In this document: piece after piece, positions 26,653 through 35,558 of the stretch
Layout of the letters: every line of letters starts with the position of its first letter
Position numbering within the stretch: the first letter of the stretch is position 1
DNA from: a virus
Length of the DNA stretch: 54,487 bases
Virus record (IMG/VR): IMGVR_UViG_3300030329_003281
Location: 1 to 54,487 of that record
Strand: one strand, 5' to 3'
Position numbers and translations under genes: made by a program
Notes under the pieces: model-generated
Told to the model about the DNA's origin: nothing
The model's input: only the letters and a program-made list of their open reading frames with translations
Database searches by the model: none

Positions 26653-27611
26653 TGGCAGTTAGATCTCCTTTATACTTTAGTGGCGGCAACCTGATTGAAT
26701 TGTCTTCGGGCGAAATCAACCAGTGGTCACAGAAAGCTATTTACCAGTATAGTTTAAATCCTACTGCTGTTCTTACTGTTGTTTCCAGTAGTGGAGCGAA
26801 TATTGATGCTATCAGCGACACCAGATTGGAGGCAGGCGCAACTTCACAAAGTTCAACTGCTTTTGTTGCAGAGGCTAGCACTGCTGAACCGGGCACTGTG
26901 ACAGTTTCTTACGATAAAATCAATCTTGCCTATACTGCAACGGATGACATCTCTAATACTTCTGATACAGGAACCACCTTTCCTGTTTATTATGATAGTA
27001 GCGCCGGTGCTGTGCGGGCTATGAATTTGACAGATCTTTTGGACACTTTCATTTATCCGGCAGTGGACCTTATGATTGCTGCATCTGAGTCTTCTGATAC
27101 TGCTGGAACATATACGATAACATCATCAGCGACTGCGGCGAGTAATTACACTAAAGTCTCTGCTTCTGATGTTGCTGTTTTTACAGATACAAGAGCAGAC
27201 ACATCTGCATATAGTTCTTCGGGTATTCCTGAAACTCTTGACCAGCCAACCACGGTCACTAATTACTATCTTCATCGTAGAGATGGTTCTGATCTGACTC
27301 CAGATAGAACGCCCGTTCTTATTGATGGTTCTAATAATATTCAAGAGTTTTCCACGAGCACTCTTGCTGACCTACTAGGTGATTGGTTGAGATACACTGC
27401 GGCACATGATACTGGTGGATATAAAATTACATATTCTGTTGGAACAAGTGGTAGTGGTAATGCCAGAGGAACCAATATGCTTGATACAAAACTTAATGGT
27501 TCTGGTAATTATCAGACAAGACAGGTTGGTGATGATTATCGCTCACAAGAATTTCCAAACGGTTCTCCAGCCACAATCAGCACCTACAAACTTTTTATAA
27601 ATAAGACATAG
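26652..27611 (+). CDS. Conserved virion structural protein of marine T4-like phages (319 aa)
   Basis: The start MAVRSPLYFSGGNLIELSSG and the following IYQYSLNPTAVLTVV and ISDTRLEAGATSQSSTAF blocks match a structural protein I remember in most cyanophage-type genomes downstream of DUF4815. The C-terminus (TISTYKLFINKT) is followed by a promoter whose core overlaps codons of FINK. It is probably part of the distal tail or baseplate; no T4 equivalent is known to me. Confidence 0.75.
   Translation: MAVRSPLYFSGGNLIELSSGEINQWSQKAIYQYSLNPTAVLTVVSSSGANIDAISDTRLEAGATSQSSTAFVAEASTAEPGTVTVSYDKINLAYTATDDISNTSDTGTTFPVYYDSSAGAVRAMNLTDLLDTFIYPAVDLMIAASESSDTAGTYTITSSATAASNYTKVSASDVAVFTDTRADTSAYSSSGIPETLDQPTTVTNYYLHRRDGSDLTPDRTPVLIDGSNNIQEFSTSTLADLLGDWLRYTAAHDTGGYKITYSVGTSGSGNARGTNMLDTKLNGSGNYQTRQVGDDYRSQEFPNGSPATISTYKLFINKT
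27596..27603 (+). promoter_or_regulatory. T4-type late promoter (TATAAATA) inside a coding end
   Basis: Exact late-promoter core overlapping the last codons of the 26652-27611 gene, 18 bases upstream of ATG 27622, which has AGGAG at 27610-27614 in front of it. Confidence 0.75.
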
Positions 27612-27621
27612 GAGATAAACT

Positions 27622-28191
27622 ATGGCTGAAGAAACTGCTGCCTACACTGCGAATGGCGAACCGAAATATCCTTTTGTTGGAAGGATAGTTGAGGCTTATT
27701 ATACAAATGCGGATTTGACTGAGATTGACATCATTCACAATTATGATGTTCCTGATGATGGTGCACATACAAATGGTGGTAAAGAAGGCACGACAGTATT
27801 CTCGGTTTCCGTTGATGAAACGGATGAGCGTTTTCTAGCACTGCTTCAAGAATTTTCTTATGAGTCGCTTGATGAGTGCACAAGAAACAGAAACGAAGCA
27901 TTTCGTGAGCAATTCAGACAAGCATTCCAAGATTATGCACAAAGAAACAAAGTAGAAATTTTTGAAGAAGTTATTGTCAAAAAAGAAGTTGAAGTTGAAG
28001 ATGGGCCGTTAGATCTTATATTTGAATTTGATTCTGACAATGAAATACACAAAGATATTCTCTTTAGATTAAAACTAAAAATGTTTGAGCAAGAAGTCGT
28101 TCAAAAAAGTAAAAAGAAAAAAGCAAAAACCGATATTCGTAAAGCAGAAACATTAGGAGGAGCTCTTAAAGCATATTGCGAATTTCTTTAA
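27622..28191 (+). CDS. Hypothetical acidic/basic protein (189 aa)
   Basis: The gene has a late promoter and a good AGGAG ribosome site. The N-terminus (EPKYPFVGRIVEAYYTNADL) is beta-like; the middle has RNEAFREQFRQAFQDYAQRNK and then a charged VKKEVEVEDG linker, followed by an acidic FEFDSDNEIHKDILFRLKLK helix and a Lys-rich stretch (VVQKSKKKKAKTD). I do not recognise it. By position it is either the last tail gene or the first of the cargo block. Confidence 0.65.
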   Translation: MAEETAAYTANGEPKYPFVGRIVEAYYTNADLTEIDIIHNYDVPDDGAHTNGGKEGTTVFSVSVDETDERFLALLQEFSYESLDECTRNRNEAFREQFRQAFQDYAQRNKVEIFEEVIVKKEVEVEDGPLDLIFEFDSDNEIHKDILFRLKLKMFEQEVVQKSKKKKAKTDIRKAETLGGALKAYCEFL

Positions 28192-28220
28192 TCTGAAAAA
28201 ATTTGTATATGAGAGATTTG

Positions 28221-28967
28221 ATGATTGAAAATACTATACTATGTGTTAAGTGGGGTGACAAATACGATGACGAATATGTACACAATCTAAAAAAACAGTG
28301 CATGGAAAATTGCTCTGTTCCATTTAACTTCTATTGTCTCACTGACAAAAAAACAAAATCCTATGATATAACACTCCCTACAAAATGGGATCCCTACTAC
28401 GATGAAAATCGTGGTTTCTTTTGGGCTTATCGTAAGTGTTATATGTTCAAACTGAATGAAAGCATCGATGGTGATTTTATTGGTCTTGAGGGTAATAAAT
28501 TTTTGTTTCTAGATCTTGATGTTATTATTCATCAAGACTTAAAATATTTCTTTGACTTGCCTATGGATAAACCATATATTGTTCGTGGTTGGTGGAATGA
28601 TATAGGCACAGTAAAACGTAACTTTTCAAAACACAAATCTACAGCTATTAATTCTTCTGTAATTCGATGGGATCGTGGTCAACTGAAAAAGGTATACAAC
28701 GAAATCAATAAGAATGCAGAGTTGGTATTTTTTACTTATCCTAGTATGGACAACTATATCAATCATCGTTGGTATAACATATGGGATGAAGATGAAGGTT
28801 TCTTTAGAGCATTTCCAAAGGGTGACATTTATTCTTGGTATAAAGGAAACACATTTCCTGATGATATGGAAACAAGAAAATTACGAGAAGATCATAAGAT
28901 TTGTCTGTTCAACAATAGCAATTTCGGTGAAGGTATCAATGACGATGAGATAAAAGAGCTATGGTAG
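28221..28967 (+). CDS. GT-A-type glycosyltransferase-like protein
   Basis: The start TILCVKWGDKYDDEYVHNLK and the metal-binding motif FLFLDLDVIIH (Asp98-x-Asp100) are those of a GT-A-fold, nucleotide-sugar dependent glycosyltransferase of the type seen in marine phages; PYIVRGWWNDIG and SSVIRWDRGQ follow. Length is 248 aa. I choose ATG 28221, with GAGAGA just upstream, over ATG 28209. The gene ends overlapping the next by 7 bases. The related protein at 32539 shares the same layout, so the block has two transferases. Sugar and acceptor are unknown. Confidence 0.7.
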   Translation: MIENTILCVKWGDKYDDEYVHNLKKQCMENCSVPFNFYCLTDKKTKSYDITLPTKWDPYYDENRGFFWAYRKCYMFKLNESIDGDFIGLEGNKFLFLDLDVIIHQDLKYFFDLPMDKPYIVRGWWNDIGTVKRNFSKHKSTAINSSVIRWDRGQLKKVYNEINKNAELVFFTYPSMDNYINHRWYNIWDEDEGFFRAFPKGDIYSWYKGNTFPDDMETRKLREDHKICLFNNSNFGEGINDDEIKELW

Positions 28968-29617
28968 ACTATCTAAGATTTACACCAGAACTGTGTTATG
29001 ATTGGAAACAAGCCGTAGTTGATGTGGAAAGATATTATCCACATCAAATGAAACGCACACTAGATGCATCTATACCATCGCAATTAGAAAGTAAGTTGTG
29101 GATTGTTGATGAACTGAAAAAAATAGAAGACTGTTTTGATTTTCAACCAAATATTGCTTTGATAGGTGGATGGTTTGCAAATTATCTAACTCCTTTATTG
29201 ATAGATAATTTGAATGCCTGTAAAGTGGTCAATCACGAAATAGACAATGATGCAAAAGATATTAGTTATAAGTATAATAAAAGATATAAGGAGACAGGAC
29301 AATATCAATGTCTTATCAAAGATGCTATGATGAAAGAACTAGATGAAATCTTTGATATCGTTATTAACACATCTTGTGAGCATATGTTTCCTATGAAAAG
29401 ATTTGTTGAAATGAATAAACAAACATTACCTTTTAATGGGGAACAAAACAACCCTTTATATGTTTTGCAATCAACCAATGATGACCAATATGATGATCAC
29501 ATAAACTGTGTATCCTCACCAGAGGAATTGGCAGAACAAGCTGGTATCGTTCCAGAATATATGGGAAGTCTAACATTATCAAGTGGTATGGAAAGATTTA
29601 TGGTTATTGGGCGATGA
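28961..29617 (+). CDS. Methyltransferase-like protein of the cargo block
   Basis: The sequence LRFTPELCYDWKQAVVDVERY then NIALIGGWFANYLTPLL (residues about 64-80) and CKVVNHEIDNDAKDIS resembles a Rossmann-fold SAM methyltransferase with a degenerate motif I and an acidic residue after strand 2; FDIVINTSCEHMFPM would be the motif IV region. Several marine T4-like phages encode similar proteins. The glycine motif is weak, so it may have lost or changed activity. It overlaps both neighbours by a few bases. Confidence 0.5.
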   Translation: MVDYLRFTPELCYDWKQAVVDVERYYPHQMKRTLDASIPSQLESKLWIVDELKKIEDCFDFQPNIALIGGWFANYLTPLLIDNLNACKVVNHEIDNDAKDISYKYNKRYKETGQYQCLIKDAMMKELDEIFDIVINTSCEHMFPMKRFVEMNKQTLPFNGEQNNPLYVLQSTNDDQYDDHINCVSSPEELAEQAGIVPEYMGSLTLSSGMERFMVIGR

Positions 29618-30306
29618 CTCTTGTAGAATGGTGTAGAGAAAATGATATATGGTATCTGAAGATTGATATAGAGATTCCAGATATTATTATTAAAGAAGCA
29701 CAATCTGTTTATGATGAAGGGTTCTTTGTACCACATCGTGGGTCAGACGGTGATGAGTGGTGGTCATCTGCTTTACATGGTTTTGTGCATGAAGATGAGT
29801 ATGATACTTTTTCTGGTTGGCGTCATACAATGAATCCTGTTGGACATGGATACACTGAAGATACAGTTAAATGGGGTTGGACTGAAGTTGCTGAAGTAGC
29901 ACCAGAGATGAAAAGATGGTTAGAAGATTTTCCACATAAAAATTATAGACGATGTAGATTTATGTTAATAAAGTCTGGTGGAAGTATTATTGCACACCAT
30001 GACGCTCACGACGAAAGAATAAATGAAGGTAGACAGAGAAATATAGCTGCAGCGATTAATCTTGCAATCTATCAACCAAATAATTGTTATTTGAGAAGAG
30101 TTGATACAAAGGAAGAACTACCATTTGAAAATTGCACTGGTTTTTGGTTTGACAATGGAGTAACACATGAAGCTCTGAATAGTTCAGATGAAAATCGTTT
30201 TCATTTCATAATTCATGGTGGTTCAAATAAGGAAAGAAAAATGTTGATGAAAAAATCTTTGGTCAAACAATTTGGTTCTGATGTATTGAGAGAGATAGAT
30301 GATTAA
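29614..30306 (+). CDS. Aspartyl/asparaginyl beta-hydroxylase-like oxygenase
   Basis: The C-terminal half has GGSIIAHHDAHDER (HxD motif His128-x-Asp130), then INLAIYQPNNCYLRR, FDNGVTHEALN with distal His185, and Arg195 in NRFHFIIHG. This HxD...H...R order is that of the Asp/Asn beta-hydroxylase family, Fe(II)/2-oxoglutarate enzymes that hydroxylate Asp or Asn side chains in proteins or small molecules. The N-terminal half is not recognisable. It is packed between the methyltransferase-like gene and a gene of unknown function, with stop/start overlaps. Confidence 0.7.
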   Translation: MTLVEWCRENDIWYLKIDIEIPDIIIKEAQSVYDEGFFVPHRGSDGDEWWSSALHGFVHEDEYDTFSGWRHTMNPVGHGYTEDTVKWGWTEVAEVAPEMKRWLEDFPHKNYRRCRFMLIKSGGSIIAHHDAHDERINEGRQRNIAAAINLAIYQPNNCYLRRVDTKEELPFENCTGFWFDNGVTHEALNSSDENRFHFIIHGGSNKERKMLMKKSLVKQFGSDVLREIDD

Positions 30307-31714
30307 GAATTTTGAACAGTTCAGAAACCTCTGGACAAAAGAAACGTCTGGTATAAAAATTAAAGAACAGACAAAAAATCTTGTTTTCATTGTAATGTAT
30401 CCTGATAACTTAGAGTGGGATTTTGGTGTAGAGAAACAGACGCAAACAACATGTGTACAAACTTCTGGTGGTCTTACTGGCGCAGGAAGCGGCCATAATC
30501 AAATACTTTGTTATACAAGTGAAATATTTGATGTTCTTAATGATTGTGATGAATATACTCATGCTATGGTTGTAACTGCTGGTATGACGTTTTCTATGAC
30601 TGCATCTAAATCTTCAATTGAAAGTTTCTATGATTTTGCAGAAGGGAAAAGTAAATACACTCTTTCTAGTGAAGTTCTTTCTGAAATTTTGAAATGGCGT
30701 GAAGGTAAAAATGCATTTTGGTGTCGAGGACATATAATTGCAAAATCTGATAAACCAGCATATTTACACCATCAACACGTAGAAATAAATCTTGATGTTT
30801 GGAGAGAATTGGGCCGGCCTTTTATTTTTGAAAGATGGAAAAATTACGAAAGATCAGATAAGAATTATCATGATGATTATACTCCACATTGGATAAGACC
30901 AGAGGGAAGACCAACTATTTTGAATTTTGATGATAACGCGAGAAGAGTTAAATCATTCTCATATAACAATATGGAAGCTAGAACAAAAATTCAAAATAGA
31001 AGTTGGAAAATTCTTAAAGACAGAAAAGAAGGATGGCGTAATAAATTAGATGATGATAATTATTTCAAAACAACTTGTGATAGATTAAACAGTGCATTCT
31101 ATGTTGAAAACACTGAGAGTTTAGGTGCATATGCTGAGAATCTGCCTGATGAAAAATTTGATATTATTTTTTCGCCAACTGCTGGTTATGTAACAGAAGT
31201 TTTAATTGAAAAATTAAATTTTGATGGAGAGATTGTATTTTATGATTATGCTCAAAATAATGTTACAATTAAAGAGAATATTGTTGAGATGAATATGTCT
31301 ATGGAAGAAATAAAAAAATATTCTGGATACATAGACCAACCGTTTAATTTTACAAGAAGTATTTCTCAGGGCCCGCAAGTTAATATTTTGCGTAAAAGAG
31401 CAGAAACATACGGTGACTTTGAATATCTTAGAGGTCTTCAGAAAAAAATGAGAGATACCTATGATATAGAATATTGGTTAATGGATTTGATAAAACCTGA
31501 TTATAAAAAACTCAAAAACAAAATTGAGGGTAAAAGAGTTTTCTTCAATGCCAGCAATATCTTTAGTTATCATATTTCACATTCAGTTTATACCTTAGAT
31601 GCATTGGTTAGGTCTTTCAATAGATTACATAAGACACTCAGATCTTCAGAATATTATCTGTTCAGAGGAACTAGACCAACTAAACAACATTTACAATATT
31701 TTAGTAAGAAATAA
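30299..31714 (+). CDS. Unknown cargo-block protein (471 aa)
   Basis: The protein starts eight bases inside its neighbour. The first ~190 residues (LVFIVMYPDNLEWDFGVEKQ, YTHAMVVTAGMTFSM, AYLHHQHVEINLDVWRELG) recall GT-A-like sugar-transferase accessory domains, and a central segment FDIIFSPTAGYVTEVLIEK with FDGEIVFYDYAQ looks like a Rossmann-type half. The C-terminal third is basic and helical. I could not assign it to a family. The company of transferases and hydroxylases suggests a role in the same modification pathway. Confidence 0.65.
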   Translation: MIKNFEQFRNLWTKETSGIKIKEQTKNLVFIVMYPDNLEWDFGVEKQTQTTCVQTSGGLTGAGSGHNQILCYTSEIFDVLNDCDEYTHAMVVTAGMTFSMTASKSSIESFYDFAEGKSKYTLSSEVLSEILKWREGKNAFWCRGHIIAKSDKPAYLHHQHVEINLDVWRELGRPFIFERWKNYERSDKNYHDDYTPHWIRPEGRPTILNFDDNARRVKSFSYNNMEARTKIQNRSWKILKDRKEGWRNKLDDDNYFKTTCDRLNSAFYVENTESLGAYAENLPDEKFDIIFSPTAGYVTEVLIEKLNFDGEIVFYDYAQNNVTIKENIVEMNMSMEEIKKYSGYIDQPFNFTRSISQGPQVNILRKRAETYGDFEYLRGLQKKMRDTYDIEYWLMDLIKPDYKKLKNKIEGKRVFFNASNIFSYHISHSVYTLDALVRSFNRLHKTLRSSEYYLFRGTRPTKQHLQYFSKK

Positions 31715-31720
31715 ATTTTC

Positions 31721-32542
31721 ATGATAAACGATGATAAATTTGCTGAACTAGATCGGAGATATAATGCATCCAGTTATTTTAAAGTTAAACTTGAAGAAAA
31801 TTTTATTGAGTTGTCTTTAGAAGAATTAGGTTTGCCTACAGCTGATAAGTTATATGAACAAACTTTAAAGATTGTCGATGAAATTGGTGGAACAAGAGGT
31901 TGGTTGTTCGATAATAGAGAAACAAGAAGATATAAAGGATTTAGTATCTGTATAAATCCAGATGGAGACGAATATCTTCAAAGTCCCTATGCAAGTCTTG
32001 GCCATCCAGAATTAAATTGGACATACTCAAGAAAGAATAATCCTAATTTACCTTGGACAAATGCTAAGAACACTTACTATGATACCTATGGATTTAGCAC
32101 AGTTCATCCTATTGTACAGAAACACTACAAAGAATTCTTAGATTGTTTTGACTTGCAACCTACACGTTCAAGAGTAATGTGGTCATATCCTGGCCACGAA
32201 CAAGGTTGGCACTTAGATGAAGTTCTTTGGTGTGCAATTAGATTCAACATTCCTTTGGTTACTGAACCATCATATGTATTAGAAATTGATGGTGATGATG
32301 GTAATGGTAATTCTTTAACATTAACAAAACACTTAGAGGTTGGTAAAGCTTATTTTTGGAATACCAGAATACAACATAGAGTTAGAGATACTGGTGGTGC
32401 AACAAAACCAAGAGTTCATATTGTTGCTGCCTTCATTCCTTGGTTTGAGAAAAAAGGAGAGGAATGGAAAAAGAATAAGTGGTTTGGTATTCAACCCGTT
32501 GACTTGATAAAATCAAAAATGATTTTTCCTTATGCACCATGA
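31721..32542 (+). CDS. Second Asp/Asn hydroxylase-like 2OG oxygenase
   Basis: The catalytic motif is EQGWHLDEVLWCAIRFNIPL with His164-x-Asp166, followed by HLEVGKAYFWNTRIQHRVRD containing distal His219 and KPRVHIVAAF containing Arg231. This is again an HxD...H...R double-stranded beta-helix, distinct in sequence from the enzyme at 29614. It is 273 aa with a unique N-terminal half (RRYKGFSICINPDGDEYLQS). The gene overlaps the following glycosyltransferase by four bases (ATGA). The substrate is not known. Confidence 0.7.
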   Translation: MINDDKFAELDRRYNASSYFKVKLEENFIELSLEELGLPTADKLYEQTLKIVDEIGGTRGWLFDNRETRRYKGFSICINPDGDEYLQSPYASLGHPELNWTYSRKNNPNLPWTNAKNTYYDTYGFSTVHPIVQKHYKEFLDCFDLQPTRSRVMWSYPGHEQGWHLDEVLWCAIRFNIPLVTEPSYVLEIDGDDGNGNSLTLTKHLEVGKAYFWNTRIQHRVRDTGGATKPRVHIVAAFIPWFEKKGEEWKKNKWFGIQPVDLIKSKMIFPYAP

Positions 32543-33240
32543 AGATATTTGCTGTTAGAATAGGCACTAAATATGGCATTGAGTATGAAGAATACTTGGA
32601 AGATAAATTGTCCAAGTATGAGATTGTTTGGATAAGAGAGCCATACGATCCTAAAGTGACATTACAATGGAATAAGATGTGGGCGATGCAAACAGGCATT
32701 GATGAGCCTGTTTGTGTTATGGATATTGATGTTCTGCTTGTAAATGACTACGAGAAAATATTTGAGTATCCTGTAAACCCTGGCCAATTTGTTGCAATGC
32801 CTGGATGGTGGAGAGATACAAGAAAAAACAACTATGTCATAAATGGTGGATTCTTCAAGTATTATCCAAAAGATTGTCAATATATTTTTGATAAGTTTAT
32901 GTCAGATATACATGGGTGGCAAAGACATTACATAGATAACGGAACCACTGTGGGCCCGGTGAACGGAGAACAATACTTTGTTGAAGACTCGGTTAGAGAA
33001 AGATTAGAACTTATTACCTTACCAGAGAGTTGGTTTACACGATGGGTTGTAAATGAAGATATCAATTATGGTAAGAGTATGACTAAATGGCAAATTCAGA
33101 TAACAAGTAAGTATAGAAAATTAACAGGTAACGATTACATTTATCTGGGTGGTGAGTTTCATCCTGATATAAAATTTGTTCATTTTACACACAGAAATAA
33201 TAAACCACACGAATGGGAAGATTATAAGAATCATGCCTGA
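32539..33240 (+). CDS. GT-A-type glycosyltransferase-like protein (second copy)
   Basis: The start MKIFAVRIGTKYGIEYEEYL and the metal motif VCVMDIDVLLV (Asp62-x-Asp64) match the GT-A fold, and PGWWRDTRKNNYVINGGFFK parallels PYIVRGWW in the first transferase. The C-terminal DIKFVHFTHRNNKPHEWE motif, rich in His, is typical of phage and host glycosyltransferases that end with a His near the donor site. At 233 aa it is compact. ATG 32539 lies in an ATGA overlap with the hydroxylase gene. Confidence 0.75.
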   Translation: MKIFAVRIGTKYGIEYEEYLEDKLSKYEIVWIREPYDPKVTLQWNKMWAMQTGIDEPVCVMDIDVLLVNDYEKIFEYPVNPGQFVAMPGWWRDTRKNNYVINGGFFKYYPKDCQYIFDKFMSDIHGWQRHYIDNGTTVGPVNGEQYFVEDSVRERLELITLPESWFTRWVVNEDINYGKSMTKWQIQITSKYRKLTGNDYIYLGGEFHPDIKFVHFTHRNNKPHEWEDYKNHA

Positions 33241-33706
33241 AGTAAAGAGAATATCATGGGAGGAAATTAAACATATATGGGAAACACATTTATGGCCAAA
33301 CAAAGCTGGAGGTATTAAGCCATACAATAAATGGACATGGAGACATCCAAGTAGATACTTTGGTTTTTCATATAACATGGATGTGTCTCCTGTTTTCTTT
33401 GGAATACATGAGAATGATAAACTTGTAGCAGTTAATAGTTGTTTTATGAGTAACGATTGGAAAGATTCAGTATATTTTAGATCTAGAGGTTTGTGGACAG
33501 ATCCAGAATATCGTAGAAGAGGTTATGCTTCTTCAATATTACTTGAAACTATAAAGTATGCAAAGGAAAATGGTGGAACTTGGATATGGACAGTGCCTAG
33601 AAAAACTTCATTGGTTGCATATGAAAGTGTAGGTTTAGAACAATGGTCGGCTTGGATGGATGATTTAGAATTTGGTCCGAATTGTATCGCAACTAAATAC
33701 TTATAA
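33233..33706 (+). CDS. GNAT-family acetyltransferase
   Basis: From ATG 33233 (157 aa) the product has the GNAT acetyl-CoA site: SRGLWTDPEYRRRGYASSIL (motif A, R/Q-x-x-G-x-G/A variant) followed by LLETIKYAKENGG and a final WSAWMDDLEFG strand. It would acetylate an amine, for example of a sugar or protein, which fits a glycan-making block. The open frame extends upstream, but ATG 33233 sits in an 8-base overlap with the transferase stop. The stop TAA is part of the gp13 late promoter. Confidence 0.8.
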   Translation: MPEVKRISWEEIKHIWETHLWPNKAGGIKPYNKWTWRHPSRYFGFSYNMDVSPVFFGIHENDKLVAVNSCFMSNDWKDSVYFRSRGLWTDPEYRRRGYASSILLETIKYAKENGGTWIWTVPRKTSLVAYESVGLEQWSAWMDDLEFGPNCIATKYL

Positions 33707-33709
33707 ATA
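33702..33709 (+). promoter_or_regulatory. T4-type late promoter (TATAAATA)
   Basis: Exact late-promoter core overlapping the stop of the GNAT gene, 22 bases before ATG 33732, with a CGGAG ribosome site at 33719-33723. It restarts late transcription for the neck and packaging genes after the cargo block. Confidence 0.8.
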
Positions 33710-33731
33710 GATAATAAACGGAGTCGATCAT

Positions 33732-34547
33732 ATGGCCATTCCATCAACAAAAGCCACTTTAAAATCATATTGTTTGCGCTCTCTTGGTTTTGGTGTTATA
33801 GACATTAATGTGTCAGACGATCAGATTGATGACAGATTGGACGAGGCACTTCAATATTTTGCTGAATATCACTATGATGGTGTTGAAAGAATGTTTCTTA
33901 AACACCAAATCACTTCAGCAGACATAACCAGAGCAACATCTGACACATCTACAACTGCAACTGATGTGGTGGATAGCTCTGTCACTGCAACTTGGAAAGA
34001 AGGTAACGGTTATATTCCTGTACCGGCAGCTGTTCTTTCTGTTGTTAATGTATTCCCAATCACTGATAGCACAACGGCCAACATGTTTGATCTTAGATAT
34101 CAATTGAGATTAAATGACTTGTATGATTTTTCATCCACTTCCATTATGGAATATGAGATGACACTTCAACATTTAGATTTTCTGGAACATGTATTGGTTG
34201 GTGAAGTTCCTATTCGTTTTAGTCAGCATCAACAAAGACTTTATCTTGATATGGATTGGAATAACGATGTTGTGGCTGATGAGTATATTGTTATTGAATG
34301 TTACAGAAAACTTGATCCAGATTCGTTTACTGATGTATACAACGATATCTATCTAAAAAGATATGCAACTGCTCTGATTAAAAGACAATGGGGTGCGAAC
34401 CTATCAAAGTTTAATGGCGTAACTATGTTGGGTGGTGTTACAATGAATGGAGATAGTATCTATTCTCAGGCCACTGAAGAAATTCAATCTCTTGAGGAAC
34501 GGATTCAATTAGCATATGAGTTGCCTGTCAACTATATGATAGGATAA
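33732..34547 (+). CDS. gp13: gp13-like neck protein
   Basis: MAIPSTKATLKSYCLRSLGF with GVIDINVSDDQIDDRLDEAL is the gp13 N-terminus of T4-like phages; the C-terminal YLKRYATALIKRQWGANLSK and SIYSQATEEIQSLEERIQL are also characteristic. The 271-aa length is near T4 gp13 (309). gp13 and gp14 close the filled head and join it to the tail. It is the first gene of the canonical 13-14-15-16-17 series. Confidence 0.93.
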   Translation: MAIPSTKATLKSYCLRSLGFGVIDINVSDDQIDDRLDEALQYFAEYHYDGVERMFLKHQITSADITRATSDTSTTATDVVDSSVTATWKEGNGYIPVPAAVLSVVNVFPITDSTTANMFDLRYQLRLNDLYDFSSTSIMEYEMTLQHLDFLEHVLVGEVPIRFSQHQQRLYLDMDWNNDVVADEYIVIECYRKLDPDSFTDVYNDIYLKRYATALIKRQWGANLSKFNGVTMLGGVTMNGDSIYSQATEEIQSLEERIQLAYELPVNYMIG

Positions 34548-34550
34548 ACC

Positions 34551-35558
34551 ATGGCTGTCAATTCCATATTTCATACCAGTAATTCTCATGCAATCGCAAC
34601 AGAGCAAAATCTTTATAGAGATTTGCTTACAGAATCTATTCAGATATTCGGTCATGATGTTCATTATCTAGACAGAACTCTTGTGGCAGAAGATACTCTT
34701 TTGGGAGAAGATACTCTTTCAAAGTTTAGTTCTTCTGCTAAGATTGAAATGTATATTGAGAATGCAGAGGGTGGTTATGAGGGTGAAAGGGAGTTGATGA
34801 ATAGGTTTGGTTTACAAAACCTAAGTGATGTAACCTTTGTAGTAGCAAAACACAGATTTCAAGACCTGACCAAACAAATTACAATTGAGAGTGGTACAGA
34901 CACTACAAGTGGTTCTGTATTATTAGAGGAAGGAACCCTAGATAGCGGCACGGTAGAAGCCTCTGCATCATTTGAAGGTGGATATATTATCTCAGAAGCA
35001 ACACCTACTGATTCAGATAGACCTCTTGAGGGCGATTTGATTTATCATCCAATTTTGAAAAAACTGTTTTCGGTCAATTTTGTTGATCACGATGAACCTT
35101 TTCATCAATTAGATAACAATCCAGCTTATAGATTACGGTGTCGCACCTTTGATTATAGCTCTGAGATATTGGATACAGGTATTGACGCAATTGATGCAAT
35201 TGAAGATGCACTTTCAACAGATGCACTTGTTTATCAATTCACTCTGGAACAATCAAGTGCTGTCAATGAACCTATTAGAATTCATGACACTGCAACAACT
35301 AGAGGATTGTTGTTAGATGAAACAGATAGTGACAATATCATAGGTGAAGACGATAGTAGCTCTGTTGGTGAAAGCATACTTCTTGAGACAGGCACCAATC
35401 ATTATCTGTTACAAGAAGAATATATAATGGGTACAGGTGGAGCAAATACTGGTAGTCTTGATAATACGGCACAAAATGAGCTGTTTGATAGTTTGGACGA
35501 TACAGTATTGGATTTCACTGAGAGTAATCCATTTGGCGATGCGGGGAGTAAAGGATAA
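34551..35558 (+). CDS. gp14: gp14-like neck protein with extra repeat-like segments
   Basis: The N-terminus (QNLYRDLLTESIQIFGHDVH, YLDRTLVAEDTLLGED) and EMYIENAEGGYEGERELMN are those of gp14. T4 gp14 has 256 residues; this has 335. The additional length includes acidic Ser/Thr-rich units resembling the LDGTD repeat: TIESGTDTTSGSVLLEEGTL (about 34885-34944) and LLLDETDSDNIIGEDDSSS (about 35307-35365). gp14 binds gp13 in the neck. The stop overlaps the gp15 start. Confidence 0.9.
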   Translation: MAVNSIFHTSNSHAIATEQNLYRDLLTESIQIFGHDVHYLDRTLVAEDTLLGEDTLSKFSSSAKIEMYIENAEGGYEGERELMNRFGLQNLSDVTFVVAKHRFQDLTKQITIESGTDTTSGSVLLEEGTLDSGTVEASASFEGGYIISEATPTDSDRPLEGDLIYHPILKKLFSVNFVDHDEPFHQLDNNPAYRLRCRTFDYSSEILDTGIDAIDAIEDALSTDALVYQFTLEQSSAVNEPIRIHDTATTRGLLLDETDSDNIIGEDDSSSVGESILLETGTNHYLLQEEYIMGTGGANTGSLDNTAQNELFDSLDDTVLDFTESNPFGDAGSKG

